Of a DNA stretch of 7,172 nucleotides, positions 1-6,493 are shown piece by piece. How positions within the stretch are numbered: position 1 is the first letter of the stretch; each line of letters begins with the position of its first letter. The notes under the pieces were generated by a model, which was not told the DNA's origin, did no database searches, and saw only the letters and a list, made by a program, of their open reading frames with translations. Source of the stretch: Alphaproteobacteria bacterium (GTDB lineage: Bacteria; Pseudomonadota; Alphaproteobacteria; Rs-D84). Location of the stretch: assembly GCA_016285415.1 (NCBI GenBank), contig JAEEQU010000048.1, positions 1 to 7,172 of the forward strand, written 5' to 3'. Both the position numbers and the translations under genes were made by a program.

Positions 1-447
1 TGATGCATTCCGCACCGCAGCCCTTTCAAAAAACGACCCATATCGCATTTCTATATTTTGAACCGTCGCATACCCCGGATACACACCAACCATAGATGTT
101 GACCAGTTCTTGTTTCCATAAACGACTTGTGCGCCACTGTTTTCTGTCGGGCTTATTGCGGCAACATCCGGTAATTGCGCCAGATATTCTATATCATCCA
201 TGGTCAATGTCATACGATTTCCACCACGCACACCGGCACTTTGCGCCGCACCCGCACGTATCATAATCGTATTTGTCCCAAGGGAAGAAAATTGGTCGGT
301 AATAGATTGCTGAACCGTTTCGCCAACCGCAACCATAATCACAACCGCCATAATACCAATAACGATCCCCAATACCGTCAAAAAAGACCGCATTTTATTG
401 CCACTGATGGACAACCACGATTCATGTGCAATATCATAAAATGTCAT
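1..447 (-). CDS. macB: MacB-like ABC transporter permease, N-terminal part (runs off the left edge)
   Basis: Only the first 149 codons are in the window; the frame is open to base 1, so this is a gene cut by the window edge and not a broken gene. The start ATG (445-447) overlaps the stop of the ATPase gene in an ATGA arrangement, which indicates translational coupling. Residues about 21-41 form one transmembrane helix preceded by a short basic cytoplasmic stretch (GNKMRSF). After it come the family features MVAVGE and SLGTN (55-59), then the start of the MacB periplasmic core domain, including GVYPGY (121-126). Known for the family: four transmembrane helices with a large periplasmic domain between helices 1 and 2 that couples ATP hydrolysis to substrate transfer into the adaptor and outer-membrane channel. 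Here the permease is separate from its ATPase, unlike E. coli MacB. A LolC/FtsX-like relative is possible in principle, but the adaptor and outer-membrane factor upstream favour MacB. Confidence 0.9.
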   Translation of the reverse strand, partial: MTFYDIAHESWLSISGNKMRSFLTVLGIVIGIMAVVIMVAVGETVQQSITDQFSSLGTNTIMIRAGAAQSAGVRGGNRMTLTMDDIEYLAQLPDVAAISPTENSGAQVVYGNKNWSTSMVGVYPGYATVQNIEMRYGSFFERAAVRNAS

Positions 448-1196
448 TTTTTATGCGCCCTTTGTTCAGATTTGGTTAACACAGATTCGCTTTTCGGCAC
501 CGGTCCATCGTATGTAATATGACCGTCATAAATATGAATCACGCGGTTCGCATATTGCGCAATTTCAAATTCGTGCGTAATCATTACAATGGTTATCTTT
601 AATTCCGCATTTAATTTCTTAAAGAATTTCAAAATTTCATTGCCCATCTTGGAATCAAGGGCACCTGTTGGTTCATCCGCCAATATAATTTTTGGATCAC
701 CCGCCAATGCACGCGCAATTGCAACACGTTGCTTCATTCCACCCGACAGTTGCGTTGGCAAATATGTTTCAAATTTTTCCAAACCCACCAATTTCAACAT
801 TTCACGCGCACGCGATAACCGTTCTTCCATTGGCAAACCACGATACATCAACGGCAACATAACATTGTCCAAAATATTCCGCTTTGGCAGCAAATTAAAG
901 TTCTGGAAAACGAATCCAATATATTCATTCCTGACACGCGCCAATTCATCAGGCAACAATGTTGTTATATCTTTGCCATATAATTCATAAACACCACTGC
1001 TTGCGACATCCAACGCCCCGATTATATTCATACATGTTGATTTCCCCGACCCCGAAGGTCCCATAATCGCGACAAATTCCCCCGGCATAACATCAAATGT
1101 GTTATCAAATAAAACCTGTTGTTCACCGCCAATTTCCAACGGGAAACTTTTACAGATTTTTTTCATTGAAATAATCGGTGTTTGCTTTTGCTTCAT
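444..1196 (-). CDS. macB: MacB/LolD-type ABC transporter ATP-binding protein
   Basis: A 250-residue nucleotide-binding subunit that powers the neighbouring permease from the cytoplasmic face of the inner membrane. Visible motifs in order: Walker A GPSGSGKST (46-54), Q-loop Gln98 in FVFQNFNLLP, signature LSGGMKQ (150-156), Walker B ILADEP (171-176), D-loop GALD (178-181) and switch His208 in ITHE. The NLLP segment after the Q-loop and the length of about 230-250 residues are typical of the MacB/LolD/FtsE group. The signature carries Met where LSGGQ is usual. The C-terminal tail after about residue 232 is charged and not conserved in kind. The ATG start at 1196 lies 11 nt after the adaptor stop with an AAGG-type ribosome site; an internal Met11 is a less likely alternative. 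The stop overlaps the permease start by 4 nt. Substrate cannot be told from sequence; macrolides, peptides, lipoproteins or siderophores are all known for relatives. Confidence 0.94.
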   Translation of the reverse strand: MKQKQTPIISMKKICKSFPLEIGGEQQVLFDNTFDVMPGEFVAIMGPSGSGKSTCMNIIGALDVASSGVYELYGKDITTLLPDELARVRNEYIGFVFQNFNLLPKRNILDNVMLPLMYRGLPMEERLSRAREMLKLVGLEKFETYLPTQLSGGMKQRVAIARALAGDPKIILADEPTGALDSKMGNEILKFFKKLNAELKITIVMITHEFEIAQYANRVIHIYDGHITYDGPVPKSESVLTKSEQRAHKK

Positions 1197-1207
1197 TGGT
1201 ATTGCCT

Positions 1208-2392
1208 TTATCTAGGCCCACCTGGACCAGCACCCATCATTCCGCCACGTTGATTACCATTTGAACGGCGGGTTACCGATTGCCCGACATAGCCCAAGAT
1301 AATTTTATCGCCTTCTTTTACATCCTCGGATATGATTTGTGTTTCGGTTGCGGTTGCGATTCCCTTGGTATATGGTACCAAAACAACCTCTTTCCCACGC
1401 TTTACCGCCAAATGATTTGTTGGTTTTACCGTTTCGTCTGTTACTTCAACAATACCATCAAAACTGCGCAACAAGAACGCGGAATTCGGGGCCTTCCATG
1501 TATCCGTTGCAGAATTCACAACAATTGTTACAAACGCCGTCATACCCGGCATCAGCGATAAATTGCTGTTATCAACATCTATCACCACCGTGTAAACAAC
1601 AACGTTTGATGTTGTTGTTGGCGACAGACGAACCTGACGCACAGAACCATTAAATGTCTTGTTCGGATATGCATCAACCGTGAAAGTGACCGGTTGACCA
1701 GTTTTAATTACACCAATGTCCGCCTCGGATACTGACGTTTCAATTTGCATTTTGGTTAAATCTTCGGCAATTTCAAACAAATCGGGTGTTTGAAAAGATG
1801 CTGCAACCGTTTGTCCTTTATCAACCTTGCGCGAAATAACCGTTCCGTCAACTGGGGACGTAATTGTTGCATAACCCAAATTCGTAACCGCGCGATCATA
1901 TTGCGACTGCATACGCTTTACTGATTGAACGGCCTGTTCGTATGTGGACAAAGATTTTTCCATTTCTGCGCGCGCAATATAACCAGAATCATACAAAGTT
2001 TTATTTCTTTCATAATCGCTTTGCGCCAATGTCAATTGCGATTTTGCAGATTCCAATGATGCCTCGGCTTCGGCAACGGACGCCTGAAGAACCGATGGTT
2101 CAATGGTTAATAATTTATCACCTTGTTTTACCGTTGAATTATAATCCACAAAAATTTCTTCAATCGTACCGGAAACCTGCGACCCAACATTTACGGTATT
2201 CAATGGTTTAATTTCACCTGTGGCGGTAACCGTTTGCGACAGATTTCCACGCGTAATGTCCATTGTCACAAATTCTTTCTTGGACGCCTTTTTGGAACCA
2301 CCAATGACCAAATACAGAATTACCAATAAAATTGTTGTAAGTATCAATAACCATTTATGACGACGAAACCAACTTCTTTTGTTTTTATTCAT
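1208..2392 (-). CDS. macA: MacA-like periplasmic adaptor (HlyD/RND-type membrane fusion protein)
   Basis: A 394-residue adaptor that bridges the inner-membrane ABC transporter and the outer-membrane channel. A positively charged N-terminus (WFRRHKW) is followed by one membrane-anchoring helix (about 14-31) with no cleavage site evident. Next come the first biotinyl-lipoyl half (about 68-100, with VGSQVSGTI and VKQGDKL), an alpha-helical hairpin (about 103-168, heptad-like, rich in Ala/Gln/Glu), and the second lipoyl half (about 171-200, ITSPVDGTVISR and KGQTV). Beta-barrel and membrane-proximal domains follow (about 210-370). The order and length match MacA. The C-terminus is a Gly/Met-rich tail (GGMMGAGPGGPR), also seen in several MacA-like proteins. 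The start ATG overlaps the stop of the outer-membrane factor gene by 8 nt and has an AAGGGG ribosome site 6 nt upstream. It is the second gene of the export operon. Confidence 0.94.
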   Translation of the reverse strand: MNKNKRSWFRRHKWLLILTTILLVILYLVIGGSKKASKKEFVTMDITRGNLSQTVTATGEIKPLNTVNVGSQVSGTIEEIFVDYNSTVKQGDKLLTIEPSVLQASVAEAEASLESAKSQLTLAQSDYERNKTLYDSGYIARAEMEKSLSTYEQAVQSVKRMQSQYDRAVTNLGYATITSPVDGTVISRKVDKGQTVAASFQTPDLFEIAEDLTKMQIETSVSEADIGVIKTGQPVTFTVDAYPNKTFNGSVRQVRLSPTTTSNVVVYTVVIDVDNSNLSLMPGMTAFVTIVVNSATDTWKAPNSAFLLRSFDGIVEVTDETVKPTNHLAVKRGKEVVLVPYTKGIATATETQIISEDVKEGDKIILGYVGQSVTRRSNGNQRGGMMGAGPGGPR

Positions 2393-3710
2393 TATTTGCC
2401 CCTTCTAATTCTGATTTTATATCACCAATTGCCAATGCAACCGCCGCGCGTTTCACAAACAAATCGTATTTTGCAGCATTGTGTTGCCGTTGTGCATCAA
2501 CCAATTCAGATTGCGCTGTTTGCCAATCCAGCATTGTCGCGCGTCCAACTTTGTACATTCCCGATGTAACCTTTTCTGATTCCGTTGCAGATTTCAATAA
2601 TGCCTCGGTTTGCTTTAACACTGTCTGTGCGGTTTTGTAATTCTGGTACGCAGTGTACACATCCATCATTGCAGTATTTATTGTTTGCTGTTCGTTAAAT
2701 TTGGCACGATCGTAATCACTTTCCGCCGCGCGCAAACCATACATATTTGCAAACCCTGCAAAAATCGGCATAGATGCCCGAATTCCAATTGAACCATTTA
2801 TCTTGCTGGATGTTGGCACAAAAACATCGCCAATGGAATCGTCATTCCAACCAATAGAACCCGATGCGGAAATAGACGGTAAATTTTTCAAGAACGCACT
2901 GTTGCGACGATGCCATGCCGCATCTTTGTTTGCCGACGCCTTTAATAAATCAGGCCGTTTTTCGCGTGCAATTTTTATCAGTTCGTCTATATCTTCATTT
3001 TCCGCATCTGTTCCAAATGCCGAACCCATATCCGCAATTATAATATTTTGACTTGCCGGAAACGACAGTTTGGTCAGCAAAGTTCCCTTGGTAATTTCAC
3101 GATTATTTTTCGCGCGTTCCAACGATAGTTTTGAACTTGCCAATGTTGTTTCCGCTTTTAAAACATCTGCACGCGCAACAACACCGGCTTTGAATTTATT
3201 ACTTGCGGTATTATATGCTGTTTGTGCCACCTCCAACGCGGTCTTGGCAGATTCTACATTTGCATCTGCGTTTAATAATTCATAATAACTGCCAACAAGC
3301 CCATATACAAAATTTTGAACAGTTTCACTAAAATCAAAACCGGCGGCACGATATGTTGCAATCATTTGATTCATATCCGCGGTTCTTTTACCAAAATCAA
3401 ATATCAAATACGATGCCGATATAGACGCACCATACGACCAATCATCCCAATGTTTATCCTTGTAATTTTTTCCCGCAGATACCCCCGCCGACACACTTGG
3501 CAAATAACTTGCATAACCGGCATTTTTATTAAAATGTGATGAACGCAATGAAGCATACGCCGCCGCTGTTTGTGGATTCCGACACAATCCCAATTTAATC
3601 ACATCCTGAAGTGACAAAACATCATCGGGGACCGTACTGCGCGTTGCACAATCATCGGCACCAAACGCCACCATCGGCAGCATTACGGCTATCAGGAATA
3701 TTTTATGCAT
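2385..3710 (-). CDS. TolC-family outer-membrane efflux protein
   Basis: A 441-residue outer-membrane factor, close to the family's usual length, expected to form the trimeric exit duct of the pump encoded downstream. Residues 1-18 are a signal peptide (MHKIFLIAVMLPMVAFGA, probable cut after Ala18). Two structural repeats are visible. The first has an N-terminal helix (LQDVIKLGLCRNP, 34-46), a beta segment ending in YLIFDFGKR (101-109), and a long Ala/Lys-rich coiled helix with KAGVVARADVLKAETTL (174-190). The second has RPDLLKA (252-258), the beta segment MPIFAGF (314-320), and YKVGRATMLDWQTAQSEL (386-403), the mirror of the first helix motif. Cys21 is not in a lipobox, so lipidation is unlikely. 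The ATG has an AGGAG ribosome site 6 nt upstream (3717-3721). It is the first gene of the tripartite operon and lies directly behind a clear promoter. The family is certain; specificity is not visible. Confidence 0.94.
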   Translation of the reverse strand: MHKIFLIAVMLPMVAFGADDCATRSTVPDDVLSLQDVIKLGLCRNPQTAAAYASLRSSHFNKNAGYASYLPSVSAGVSAGKNYKDKHWDDWSYGASISASYLIFDFGKRTADMNQMIATYRAAGFDFSETVQNFVYGLVGSYYELLNADANVESAKTALEVAQTAYNTASNKFKAGVVARADVLKAETTLASSKLSLERAKNNREITKGTLLTKLSFPASQNIIIADMGSAFGTDAENEDIDELIKIAREKRPDLLKASANKDAAWHRRNSAFLKNLPSISASGSIGWNDDSIGDVFVPTSSKINGSIGIRASMPIFAGFANMYGLRAAESDYDRAKFNEQQTINTAMMDVYTAYQNYKTAQTVLKQTEALLKSATESEKVTSGMYKVGRATMLDWQTAQSELVDAQRQHNAAKYDLFVKRAAVALAIGDIKSELEGANNE

Positions 3711-3732
3711 GCAAATCTCCTACTAGAGATAT

Positions 3733-3761
3733 ATTATAACATATTTTTTTTCTAAAGGCAT
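3733..3761 (-). promoter_or_regulatory. Extended -10 promoter of the tripartite export operon
   Basis: On the minus strand TG-T-TATAAT occupies 3741 down to 3733, a perfect extended -10 element. No good -35 is present at 16-18 nt; the best position (about 3756-3761, ATGCCT) is poor, as is common for extended -10 promoters. An eight-A run sits in the spacer, and a further A/T-rich tract at 3764-3780 could act like an UP element. Predicted transcription start is near 3726, which leaves a leader of about 15 nt containing the AGGAG site. Confidence 0.7.
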
Positions 3762-3773
3762 TGATTTTTTTTA

Positions 3774-4199
3774 TTATTTTGAAAATAGATGCATCTGAAA
3801 AAAATTTCTAGCAGGCAAGAATAAATTGCGCGGCAATTCGTTCCGGTCAAACCAACGCCACTCCGCGCACTTGTTTGGTTCGCATAATTTTGGAACGACA
3901 TCGTTTTTTATATGCGTTACACAATGAATTGTGATATAATGCCTATTTGAATCTTGGAATATATCATTTGTCCACGCAACCGCGGTAATATCTTCATGCG
4001 ATAAATCTATTCCTGTTTCTTCCATCGTTTCGCGAATTGCCGTCTGGATTGGTGTTTCACCGACTTCCAAATGTCCACCCGGCGCCCCCCACGTTTCCGC
4101 ACCATGTGTTCCCAAACGCAACCCCATCAGAATCAACCCCGACGGATTTATTATCCACGATGCAACACCGACACGAACATTATTTTGATTATTTACCAT
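3774..4199 (-). CDS. Nudix hydrolase, NUDT15/MutT-like
   Basis: A small cytosolic hydrolase, 141 residues from the ATG at 4199. The complete Nudix box G-x5-E-x7-R-E-x-x-E-E-x-G-I lies at residues 42-64, with REtmEE supplying the Mg2+-binding glutamates; the position after RE is Thr where a hydrophobic residue is usual. Before it stand GTHGAETWGAPGGHLE, and after it a DSNRHYITI segment, an EPNKCAEWRW segment and a DRNELP segment. These resemble the NUDT15/MTH2 branch, known for hydrolysing (often modified) nucleoside triphosphates to monophosphate and diphosphate. The real substrate is unknown. An in-frame TTG at 4206-4208 would add three residues, but the ATG is the better start. It overlaps the 3' end of the radical SAM gene by 11 nt with no strong ribosome site, suggesting coupled translation. 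No terminator is visible after its stop, so read-through into the export operon is possible. Confidence 0.9.
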   Translation of the reverse strand: MVNNQNNVRVGVASWIINPSGLILMGLRLGTHGAETWGAPGGHLEVGETPIQTAIRETMEETGIDLSHEDITAVAWTNDIFQDSNRHYITIHCVTHIKNDVVPKLCEPNKCAEWRWFDRNELPRNLFLPARNFFQMHLFSK

Positions 4200-5031
4200 T
4201 TTGTTCAATTTGTCTTAACAAACTGTTCATAACATCTTTCAACTTGCGACCCGCAATTTGTTCCGTATACAAATAATTCAAAGTTGCCAAATAATTACTA
4301 TCTATGGACAGACAATTCACATACGCCCCCACAGGCTTCCCAGTCGCAGTATAAACATTATTTTGTTTCGCACGCCCAAGGTCATGAACTTCTTGTTCGT
4401 CATCAACAACAACGCGCATTCCTTTGCCGTCATCACGATATACCGCCCAATCATGATTAGGTAATATTTCTGAATGCAATTCGCGGTCATCAAGTTGCGT
4501 GCGCAATTTTTCCATATTACGACGCGTTCCATCCGTATTAAACCCGACCAAGCAAATACGAATTGCCGGCAACAAATAATCACTTTGCACAACGTCCGCA
4601 ACAATGTTTGCCACACCCTTTAAATTATTATGAAATTCGTCCACCGATATATCCAAGGTCAACAACTTATTACCAAAATATGCACTGCCAGCCAAACTTT
4701 TAAGGATTTCAGTACGTGTATTATATCTTTCACCCCATACACCATTTGTTTTTATTGTTGGAATTCCGCCGATTTTGTAAATACATGATAACAGTGTCGG
4801 AATATACTCAAGATTTCCAAACTGATACGGCGCCAACCCTTCGCCACCACTAATTGTGTAATGTTGCATGATATGATATGGGATTTCTTGGAATTCAGAA
4901 ATATATTGTTCCGCCCGTGTTAAAGGCATGAAATTCGTAGGATTATTTGCCCCAGAACATTCACAACAATGCGCACAATTCAAATCACACCAATTTGTAA
5001 TTTTTAGCGAAAGCGTCAAAACACCATACAT
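4189..5031 (-). CDS. Small radical SAM protein of unknown substrate
   Basis: A 280-residue protein beginning close to its first strand (LTLSLKITNWC). The iron-sulfur motif CxxxCxxC is C15-DLN-C19-AH-C22 and runs directly into C23 and C25 (CCECSG). The SAM-contacting glycine motif is SGGEGL (61-66), a GGEP variant. Further core strands are TIKTNG (92-97) and LDISVDEFH (126-134), the latter like the D-x-S-x-D-x-FH segment of SPASM-type relatives. After the core, about residues 230-270 (PVGAYVNCLSID, then a Gly-Arg-Lys helix) look like the remains of a SPASM/twitch region, but with a single Cys (240), so a second cluster with normal ligands seems unlikely. Relatives modify peptides, carbohydrates or nucleotides; I recognise no specific subfamily. 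The ATG has an AAAGGA ribosome site at good spacing. It is partnered with the overlapping Nudix gene and lies 51 nt after the acyltransferase stop. Confidence 0.87.
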   Translation of the reverse strand: MYGVLTLSLKITNWCDLNCAHCCECSGANNPTNFMPLTRAEQYISEFQEIPYHIMQHYTISGGEGLAPYQFGNLEYIPTLLSCIYKIGGIPTIKTNGVWGERYNTRTEILKSLAGSAYFGNKLLTLDISVDEFHNNLKGVANIVADVVQSDYLLPAIRICLVGFNTDGTRRNMEKLRTQLDDRELHSEILPNHDWAVYRDDGKGMRVVVDDEQEVHDLGRAKQNNVYTATGKPVGAYVNCLSIDSNYLATLNYLYTEQIAGRKLKDVMNSLLRQIEQNGK

Positions 5032-5043
5032 ATTTTATCCTTT

Positions 5044-5082
5044 GTTGACAAAAACCTTACCAAATTAAATCGTTTTGTCAAC
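5044..5082. repeat. Perfect 10-bp inverted repeat upstream of the radical SAM gene
   Basis: GTTGACAAAA at 5044-5053 and its exact complement TTTTGTCAAC at 5073-5082 are separated by 19 nt. The repeat begins right next to the acyltransferase stop (5083-5085) and ends just before the radical SAM ribosome site, filling nearly the whole gap. On the minus strand the upstream arm contains TTGACA, a consensus -35, with only a weak -10 (TAAGGT, 16 nt on). It could be an operator over a promoter, or an RNA hairpin between two genes. The stem is AT-rich and has no following U-run, so a standard terminator is unlikely. Confidence 0.6.
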
Positions 5083-5979
5083 TTAAGATTCAAAAAAGTC
5101 AAAGAAATTAAACCACTGTGTTGGATATCTCAACACAATTTCTTGTAAAAAGTCCAAATATTCTGTTGCCATTTTATCGGTATCCCGCGCGACAATTTTT
5201 TTTACCATCACGCGATAATTTTCAGCGTCCGTATTAACGTTTACGATGGCAAATATTGGACAATCGCACACGCGCGCGAACCGGAACACGCCCAACGGCA
5301 ATACACATTTTTTCCCAAGGAATTTTGATTTTATAACCTTGTCTGGACTGTTCGGGGAAACACGATCCGCCGCCATCATAACCAATTCACCAGATTTAAG
5401 CGCATCATACATATTCCCCGCCATCGCAATATCTATTTCCTCGGTAGAATGAATTACCGTATTTTGATATTTTGCATGCCGTTCAATAAACTGGCGAAAT
5501 GCGGGGTTTTGACCAATATTCATAAACGCATGCATCCGTTTATCCATTGCATTTGGAATTGCGCACAAGGCCTCTATATTACCAAGGTGCGAACACAAGA
5601 AAAATGCGCCCTGCCCCACCAATAAAATATTTTGTAATTCTTGCCAATCGGCATTTTCATCAACCGCGAATTTTATTTTCGTTTTGGTATCACATATTGC
5701 CGACATTTTATCCACCACCGAACACGCAAATGCGCGAATATGCGCTAAGGACGAAAACCGCGCCGGTGTCATATTATTCTTTATCTGATATAAATTCAGA
5801 ATATCTTTATACCGTTTTGATGTACGCCGTGCCGTCCGCGCCCCCATCGCGATAAATGTAGAAATAATACCAACCATGAATTTTAGCGCGCGAATACCAA
5901 ACGCACGATACACCCACCATAAAAATTCCATACGCAATTGCCCTGCACCACGTTCACGTACCTGATACCAATTATCCAC
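5083..5979 (-). CDS. LPLAT-superfamily (LpxL/HtrB-like) acyltransferase of the pigment-cluster type
   Basis: A 298-residue membrane-associated acyltransferase of the group annotated as 'predicted LPLAT superfamily acyltransferase' (COG4261-like). Visible: the N-terminal W-x6-RG signature (W4, ERG 9-11), hydrophobic helices at about 17-48, ARTARRTS (47-54) followed by an aromatic-rich helix, the catalytic H-x4-E box SHLGNIE (H131, E136), and MMAADRV (201-207), which corresponds to the GE-x-x-x-x-x-DR motif. A K-FLG block (219-222) and a terminal PTQWFNFFDFF block are also typical of this group. Members transfer acyl chains from acyl carrier protein or CoA to a lipid or glycolipid, and are regular members of aryl polyene and flexirubin clusters. 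The start is GTG (5977-5979); Met17 is the next in-frame ATG, but starting there would lose the conserved W/RG motif. It is divergent from the phosphopantetheinyl transferase gene, with 40 nt between starts. Confidence 0.88.
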   Translation of the reverse strand: MDNWYQVRERGAGQLRMEFLWWVYRAFGIRALKFMVGIISTFIAMGARTARRTSKRYKDILNLYQIKNNMTPARFSSLAHIRAFACSVVDKMSAICDTKTKIKFAVDENADWQELQNILLVGQGAFFLCSHLGNIEALCAIPNAMDKRMHAFMNIGQNPAFRQFIERHAKYQNTVIHSTEEIDIAMAGNMYDALKSGELVMMAADRVSPNSPDKVIKSKFLGKKCVLPLGVFRFARVCDCPIFAIVNVNTDAENYRVMVKKIVARDTDKMATEYLDFLQEIVLRYPTQWFNFFDFFES

Positions 5980-5985
5980 CGCGCC

Positions 5986-6013
5986 TTGCCTTTGGTTTAT
6001 TTTGTGTTATAGT
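5986..6013 (+). promoter_or_regulatory. Candidate promoter for a leaderless phosphopantetheinyl transferase mRNA
   Basis: An extended -10 TG-T-TATAGT spans 6005-6013, with TTGCCT (5986-5991) 16 nt upstream as a four-of-six match to the -35 consensus. The -10 ends only six bases before the ATG at 6020, so transcription would start at or next to the start codon, and there is no ribosome site in between. The extended -10 resembles that of the export operon (TGTTATAAT). Confidence 0.5.
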
Positions 6014-6019
6014 TCGGTT

Positions 6020-6493
6020 ATGAATATTTATATAACAGATTTATCCACAATATGCAACCCAGACGATTTAGCAAAAAAATTGTCGTTATCGGATTTGGCA
6101 CGGTTTCGTTCATTTAAACAGAAAAAACGCGCAATTCAATTCTTGGTTGCCCACGCGATAAAATCTGAATTAGAAAACAGATTTCAATATATATCTATTG
6201 CCCACAAAGACCATCTTGTGATTGTCGCGGCATCATCTGCCCCAATCGGTGTTGATATTGAAGACGCATCCAAACAACGCGATTTTAATTCGTTGGGCAA
6301 ATTTCTAGGATTAAAAAACATAAAAACATCAGACGAATTTTATCGCGCCTTTACATTGGCCGAGGCAAAATATAAATCTAACGCTGACGCCCCTGCCCGA
6401 TTTTATAAATTACAGAAATATATGATTTGCATCATTTCCAACGACCAAGATATTACATGGGAAAATTCGGCATTAGTTCCGGAACAAATATAG
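6020..6493 (+). CDS. 4'-phosphopantetheinyl transferase, compact
   Basis: A 157-residue protein expected to transfer phosphopantetheine from CoA to the conserved Ser of acyl carrier proteins. Motifs: a short N-terminal basic segment (RFRSFKQKKRAIQF, about 28-41), a His62 segment in place of the SHS motif, the Mg2+-binding GVDIE (77-81; Asp79 and Glu81), and FTLAEAKYK (111-119), equivalent to the W-[ST]-x-K-E-[AS]-x-x-K box. In that box Trp is Phe and the first Lys is Ala114, while Glu115 and Lys119 are kept. It is shorter than Sfp-type enzymes (about 220) and has lost parts of the N-terminal half. An in-frame TTG at 6002-6004 would add six residues, but it lies upstream of the predicted -10, so ATG 6020 is preferred. 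It is the only plus-strand gene. Its last seven codons overlap the 3' end of the convergent exporter gene. It probably serves the carrier proteins of the neighbouring pigment-type locus. Confidence 0.85.
   Translation: MNIYITDLSTICNPDDLAKKLSLSDLARFRSFKQKKRAIQFLVAHAIKSELENRFQYISIAHKDHLVIVAASSAPIGVDIEDASKQRDFNSLGKFLGLKNIKTSDEFYRAFTLAEAKYKSNADAPARFYKLQKYMICIISNDQDITWENSALVPEQI

Noticed and set aside
589..990. Open frame of about 130 codons on the plus strand
   Set aside because: It lies fully inside the ATPase gene on the other strand, its product has no recognisable motif, and the ATPase has all its catalytic motifs. The same holds for the other long plus-strand frames within 1-5900.
4199..4208. 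TTG at 4206-4208 as the Nudix start
   Set aside because: An ATG three codons downstream has the same coupling to the upstream gene and is the more usual start; neither has a clear ribosome site, so this is a preference and not proof.
4317..4616. A 99-codon minus-strand frame inside the radical SAM gene
   Set aside because: It is a frame shadow of the radical SAM gene with no ribosome site or domain; the radical SAM frame is continuous and carries the motifs.
4189..5031. Radical SAM protein as a prokaryotic viperin or as the queuosine enzyme QueE
   Set aside because: The cluster motif is CDLNCAHCCEC, not the CNYxCxFC pattern of viperins, and no nucleotide kinase or queuosine genes are adjacent. 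The length and the SPASM-like tail do not fit QueE.
5044..5082. Inverted repeat as an intrinsic terminator of the acyltransferase gene
   Set aside because: The stem is AT-rich, the loop is long (19 nt), and there is no U-run after it on the minus strand.
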